From contig JAHFST010000001.1 in the NCBI GenBank assembly GCA_023265625.1, positions 223,265 to 287,264 of the forward strand: a DNA stretch of 64,000 nt, written 5' to 3'. Both the position numbers and the translations under genes were made by a program. Source of the stretch: Deltaproteobacteria bacterium. GTDB taxonomy: Bacteria > UBA10199 > JACPAL01 > JAHFST01. The notes beneath the pieces were generated by a model. The model worked only from the letters and a program-made list of their open reading frames with translations, was not told the origin of the DNA and did no database searches. Of this stretch, positions 60,992 through 64,000 are shown piece after piece; the first letter of the stretch is position 1; each line of letters begins with the position of its first letter.

Positions 60992-62615
60992 CCTGATCTT
61001 TTTGTTGGTCGTGGGTTGCACCTTTCGGGTCCCGAAGGAGCCTGACGCGATGTTATGGCATTTAGGGGCGGAGCCTGACACCCTGAATCCGATTATTTCA
61101 ACCGATGCCTACGCTTCCCGGATCGCGTCTTTTTTGTATGATGGCTTGATCGAACGCGACAATCAGACTCTGGGTTGGAAGCCAAAGATGGCGGAACGCT
61201 GGGAGATCTCAAGCGACGGCCTGAAGTTTACCTTTCACCTGCGTCCCGGACTTTTTTGGCACGACGGTCATCCCGTCACGGTGGATGATATTCTCTATTC
61301 CTTTGGCCGTATCATGGATGCCCAGGTCGATGCGCCGCACTTGCGGGTTTATTATCAAGATATCAAGAAGGTGGAAAAAATCGATGAGCGGACGGTGCGG
61401 TTCACCTATGCCCGGCCGTATTTTATGGCCCTGGAATTTTGCGGCTCGATCCCGATCATCCCCAAACATCTCTTTGAGGCGGGCGGGGATTTTAACGTCC
61501 ATCCCCAGGGCCGCGCCCCGATCGGGAACGGTCCCTACCGGTTTGTCACTTGGGAAACCGGCAAGCGGATTGTGCTGGAGCGCAACGAATCCTATTGGGG
61601 GAAACGACCCGCGATTCGGCGTCTCGATTTTCAGGTGATCGCGGAAGATACGGTGGCCTTACAGTTGCTGAAAAAAGGCGAGCTTGACTATGCCGGGTTG
61701 CGTCCCATTCAATGGGTGCGGCAAACCAATTCGGAAAAGTTCAATCAAGATTTTGCCAAATACCAATTTTACAGCCCCAGCTACAGTTTTATCTCCTGGA
61801 ACATGCGCCGGCCGTATTTCACCGACCGGCGGGTGCGGCGGGCGCTTACCATGTTGATCAACCGGCAGGAGATGTTGGATAAATTGCAATTTGGGTTGGG
61901 ACGGATTGTGACCGGGCCGTTTTATGTCGAGAGTCAGGCCTACAACCACGACGTGCCGGTGATCCCCTACGATCCCGTGCAGGCGCGTCAGCTCCTCAAA
62001 GAGGCGGGATGGGAGGATCATGATGGCGACGGAATCTTAGACAAAGACGGCGTCCCGTTTAAATTTGAATTTTTAATCCCCTCCGGCCGCCGTTCCGCCG
62101 AGCAGGTGGCGACCATTCTCAAGGAAAATCTGAGAGGACAGGGAATCGACATGTCGATTCGGCAATTGGAGTGGGCCTTGTTCATCAAAAATTTGGATGA
62201 TCGTAAGTTTGACGCTGTTACCCTGGGTTGGGTCTTTGGTTTTGATCAGGACCCGTATCAAGTCTGGCATTCCTCTCAGGTGAAGCAGGGCTCAAACTTT
62301 GGCGGCTTCTCAGACCCGGAGGCCGACCGAATTATCGAGGCCGCCCGCGTTGAATTCGACGACGCCAAACGCAATCAGCTGTACCGGCGCTTTCACCAAC
62401 TGGTCGATGAGATTCAGCCTTACTCGTTTCTCTATTCCACACCTTCTTTAGTGGCCTTGCATCGCCGCTTTGAGAATGTTCAGGTCTATCCCGGTGGGAT
62501 GGATCCGCTGGAATGGCGGGTGAGGGGGGAGCTTAGTGGGGATGTTTCTTGGAGGAGCGCCGATCCAGGATTGCCAATGATACTGCAATCAGCGCAACCA
62601 CCCAAGCTCCAATGA
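60972..62615 (+). CDS. Oligopeptide ABC transporter substrate-binding lipoprotein (SBP family 5)
   Basis: 547 residues from ATG 60972 (MPKRFISLIFLLVVGC, lipobox Cys16). The OppA/DppA family pattern is present: GAEPDTLNPIISTDAYASRI, DGLIERDNQTLGWKPKMAER, FHLRPGLFWHDGHPVTVDDI, GNGPYRFVTWETGKRIVLER, RVRRALTMLINRQEMLD and WVFGFDQDPYQVWHSSQ. No permease or ATPase genes follow, so the partner transporter is elsewhere. It overlaps the LolB-like gene by 20 bp. The last 83 bases overlap a small antisense ORF. Confidence 0.92.
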   Translation: MPKRFISLIFLLVVGCTFRVPKEPDAMLWHLGAEPDTLNPIISTDAYASRIASFLYDGLIERDNQTLGWKPKMAERWEISSDGLKFTFHLRPGLFWHDGHPVTVDDILYSFGRIMDAQVDAPHLRVYYQDIKKVEKIDERTVRFTYARPYFMALEFCGSIPIIPKHLFEAGGDFNVHPQGRAPIGNGPYRFVTWETGKRIVLERNESYWGKRPAIRRLDFQVIAEDTVALQLLKKGELDYAGLRPIQWVRQTNSEKFNQDFAKYQFYSPSYSFISWNMRRPYFTDRRVRRALTMLINRQEMLDKLQFGLGRIVTGPFYVESQAYNHDVPVIPYDPVQARQLLKEAGWEDHDGDGILDKDGVPFKFEFLIPSGRRSAEQVATILKENLRGQGIDMSIRQLEWALFIKNLDDRKFDAVTLGWVFGFDQDPYQVWHSSQVKQGSNFGGFSDPEADRIIEAARVEFDDAKRNQLYRRFHQLVDEIQPYSFLYSTPSLVALHRRFENVQVYPGGMDPLEWRVRGELSGDVSWRSADPGLPMILQSAQPPKLQ

Positions 62616-62628
62616 CAAAAGTGACCAT
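62533..62628 (-). CDS. Tiny membrane protein (31 aa) behind the DUF6722-like gene
   Basis: ATG 62628 to TAA gives MVTFVIGAWVVALIAVSLAI then LDRRSSKKHPH: one hydrophobic helix followed by a basic tail, a plausible single-pass protein with the tail in the cytoplasm. AAAGGAGG at 62640-62647 lies 11 bases upstream, inside the end of the preceding small gene, with which it would be co-transcribed. It overlaps the 3' end of the SBP gene on the other strand. No homolog recognised. Support comes from the strong ribosome site and clean topology. Confidence 0.5.
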   Translation of the reverse strand: MVTFVIGAWVVALIAVSLAILDRRSSKKHPH

Positions 62629-62631
62629 ATT

Positions 62632-62844
62632 CTAATTATCCTCCTTTCTTTTCAAAAAAGTCAACCCGCCATAAATGGTGGCCATGGACGCCAGACATCC
62701 AAGCAACATCAGGAGGATGTCAATTGGTTTTTCACCCCGATTTAAGAGAGGTCCCAATACGGATCCTCCAAACAGGATTTTTGCCACATCCAGAAAGAAA
62801 TCCGATAGTTTTTCCCGTTGTTGGTGATTCAATCTCATCCTCAT
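62632..62844 (-). CDS. Small membrane protein, DUF6722-like
   Basis: 70 residues from ATG 62844 (MRMRLNHQQREKLSDFFLDV). The frame opens at TTG 62874, but ATG 62844 or 62838 fits better. Pattern: amphipathic REKLSDFFLDVAKILFGGSV, then PLLNRGEKPIDILLMLLGCL and ASMATIYGGLTFLKRK, giving two membrane helices. This resembles small proteins annotated DUF6722, of unknown role. A 31-residue membrane ORF follows directly. Confidence 0.6.
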   Translation of the reverse strand: MRMRLNHQQREKLSDFFLDVAKILFGGSVLGPLLNRGEKPIDILLMLLGCLASMATIYGGLTFLKRKEDN

Positions 62845-62922
62845 CGCTGAATTTATAAGCAATTTTTGTGCCAAGAATGTTGAGCTAGATTGAGCGTCGG
62901 ATGGTGAAAAAGGGTTCGAAAA

Positions 62923-62953
62923 TCGGACGGTGGCGTCCGAATTCCGGACGGTT
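62923..62953. repeat. CGGACGGT repeat element, copy B
   Basis: TCGGACGGTGGCGTCCGAAT then TCCGGACGGTT, nearly identical to 34081-34113 with two or three base changes. It lies downstream of the trxB stop on the minus strand, before the DUF6722-like gene. CGGACGGTGGCGTCCG also allows a short stem. Confidence 0.65.
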
Positions 62954-62969
62954 GTCTAACTTGATGACT

Positions 62970-63911
62970 TCAGGAATGAAGAGATTCTAAATACCGCTCA
63001 GCATCCAGTGCCGCCATGCAACCACTGCCGGAGGCGGTGATGGCTTGGCGGTAGACGTGGTCTTGGACGTCGCCGCAGGCGAAGACGCCGGGGACGTTGG
63101 TTTTGCTGCCGTCGTGGGTCAGGAGGTAGCCGTTTTTGTCGCTCTCGATTTGACCCGAGAAAAGTTTGGTATTGGGATCGTGCCCGATGGCGACAAACAG
63201 ACCGGTCAGGTCGACGGTCTTTTCTTGGTTGGTCTTGAAATCTTTGATACGAACTCCAGTCACTTCTTTGTCTCCCAAGACCTCGGTGACCGCGGCATTC
63301 CAGATGAACTCGATTTTTTTATTGGCAAAGGCGCGTTCTTGCATGATCTTGGAGGCCCGGAGTTGGTCGCGCCGATGGATCACATAGACCTTGCTGGCAA
63401 AGCGCGTCAGAAAGTTGGCCTCTTCCATGGCGGAATCGCCACCCCCGACCACGGCAATGTTCTGATTGCGAAAAAAAGCCCCGTCACAGGTGGCACAGGT
63501 CGAAACCCCATGCCCCATCAGTCGTTTTTCCGATTCTAGACCGATCAGTCGTGCGGAGGCGCCGGTGGAGATGATGACCGCCTTGGCCTCATATTTCTGG
63601 TCCCCGACCCAGACGGCGTGGGTGGGCGGGGTCACCCCGCCCCTACACAACTCAACGCGTGTGACATCCTGTGTGATAAAACGGGTGCCAAATCGTTCCG
63701 CCTGTTTACGAAAATTTTCCATTAATTCCGGACCCATGATCCCGGTCGGAAACCCTGGATAGTTTTCCACCTCCGTCGTGAGCATGAGTTGACCACCGGA
63801 TTGATAACCCTCGATCATGAGGGGTTTTAAATCCGCACGACCGGTATAGATGGCGGCCGTGAGCCCGGCGGGGCCGGAGCCGATGATGATGATGTTTTCG
63901 ATGTTGGGCAT
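62970..63911 (-). CDS. trxB: Thioredoxin reductase with a short palindrome-derived insertion
   Basis: NADPH-dependent FAD enzyme reducing thioredoxin (313 residues). FAD motif [16 protein letters not shown] at 11-26. Redox pair Cys139/Cys142 in [16 protein letters not shown] motif [16 protein letters not shown]-terminal FAD motif [21 protein letters not shown]. Residues about 89-97 (CRGGVTPPT) are absent from the usual alignment and coincide with a short GC palindrome of the GTAGGGG type. The frame is kept. Confidence 0.95.
   Translation of the reverse strand: MPNIENIIIIGSGPAGLTAAIYTGRADLKPLMIEGYQSGGQLMLTTEVENYPGFPTGIMGPELMENFRKQAERFGTRFITQDVTRVELCRGGVTPPTHAVWVGDQKYEAKAVIISTGASARLIGLESEKRLMGHGVSTCATCDGAFFRNQNIAVVGGGDSAMEEANFLTRFASKVYVIHRRDQLRASKIMQERAFANKKIEFIWNAAVTEVLGDKEVTGVRIKDFKTNQEKTVDLTGLFVAIGHDPNTKLFSGQIESDKNGYLLTHDGSKTNVPGVFACGDVQDHVYRQAITASGSGCMAALDAERYLESLHS
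63622..63646. repeat. Short GTAGGGG-family palindrome inside trxB
   Basis: GTGGGCGGGGT-C-ACCCCGCCCCTAC, 25 bp. The right end CCCCTAC matches the family; the left end has lost two bases relative to GTAGGGG. It is read in frame as CRGGVTPPT-like residues of thioredoxin reductase. Confidence 0.7.
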
Positions 63912-63917
63912 AGTGTG

Positions 63918-64000
63918 TTATTTTTTGAAGGTTAGTGGATAGTGTTCCGGATGTTCCAAAGATTCAAGCTCCAGATCAACATCTAGAGCAGGCCAATAGA
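63918..64000 (-). CDS. C-terminal fragment of a DUF2442-like protein (cut by window edge)
   Basis: The minus-strand frame reads YWPALDVDLELESLEHPEHY then PLTFKK and stops at TAA (63918-63920). The WPALDxDLxxESL pattern resembles the end of DUF2442 proteins, small domains often near toxin-antitoxin genes. Too short to be sure. It ends 6 bp before the trxB start. Confidence 0.4.
   Translation of the reverse strand, partial: YWPALDVDLELESLEHPEHYPLTFKK

Overview
The window looks like a chromosomal segment of a Gram-negative bacterium, most plausibly a deltaproteobacterial-grade or candidate-phylum lineage known mainly from metagenomes. This is an inference from gene content: a B. subtilis/deltaproteobacterial-type three-subunit SdhCAB, ferrochelatase with an internal Cys cluster, MurJ, Lgt/LspA and many lipoproteins, a complete oxidative TCA gene run, and very large repetitive secreted proteins. 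No rRNA, tRNA, CRISPR array, transposase or prophage was seen. Many genes lack an obvious Shine-Dalgarno sequence, and many pairs are coupled by 4-bp ATGA/GTGA overlaps.

Layout. 1-10.4 kb: two adjacent giant modular repeat genes on the plus strand (the first cut by the window edge), with near-identical tandem DNA repeats. 10.5-13.1 kb: trpF-trpB-trpA, overlapping. 13.1-19.8 kb: a lone receiver protein, leuS-holA, rpsT, a DUF433/DUF5615 toxin-antitoxin pair and murJ. 19.8-28.1 kb (minus strand): gltA, icd, a DECR-like SDR, mdh, sdhC, sdhA, sdhB and a methyltransferase, that is citrate synthase through malate dehydrogenase and complex II. 28.2-34 kb: a ChaN-like protein, inositol-3-phosphate synthase, a small hypothetical, a Phd/VapC pair and comM. 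34-41 kb: the least familiar stretch, with a PPDK-like protein lacking the PEP barrel, a hypothetical, an IMPase-HAD fusion, OsmC and a proline-linker hypothetical. 41-48 kb (minus): an RluA-family pseudouridine synthase, CPBP protease, lgt, lspA, ileS, a lipoprotein and a second lgt, a lipoprotein-maturation cluster. 48-51 kb: an M30-like metallopeptidase lipoprotein and a receiver-GGDEF protein. 51-54.8 kb: patatin, xseA-xseB-ispA. 54.8-57.9 kb (minus): two zinc alcohol dehydrogenases around hemH. 57.9-62.6 kb: tlyA, a TPR lipoprotein, a LolB/DUF4292-like lipoprotein and an oligopeptide-binding lipoprotein. 62.5-64 kb (minus): two tiny membrane ORFs, trxB and a fragment at the edge.

The most notable cross-cutting observation is a dispersed family of short palindromes with GTAGGGG...CCCCTAC ends. 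At least seven copies or relatives occur. Three sit inside conserved housekeeping genes (icd, the pseudouridine synthase gene, trxB), are read through without a stop, and add about 9 to 26 residues to the enzymes. This resembles the Rickettsia palindromic elements in behaviour, although the sequences differ. Other palindromic families are also present (10.4, 25.7, 31.3, 34.1/62.9 and 48.0 kb), so short mobile palindromes appear to be a major force in this genome.
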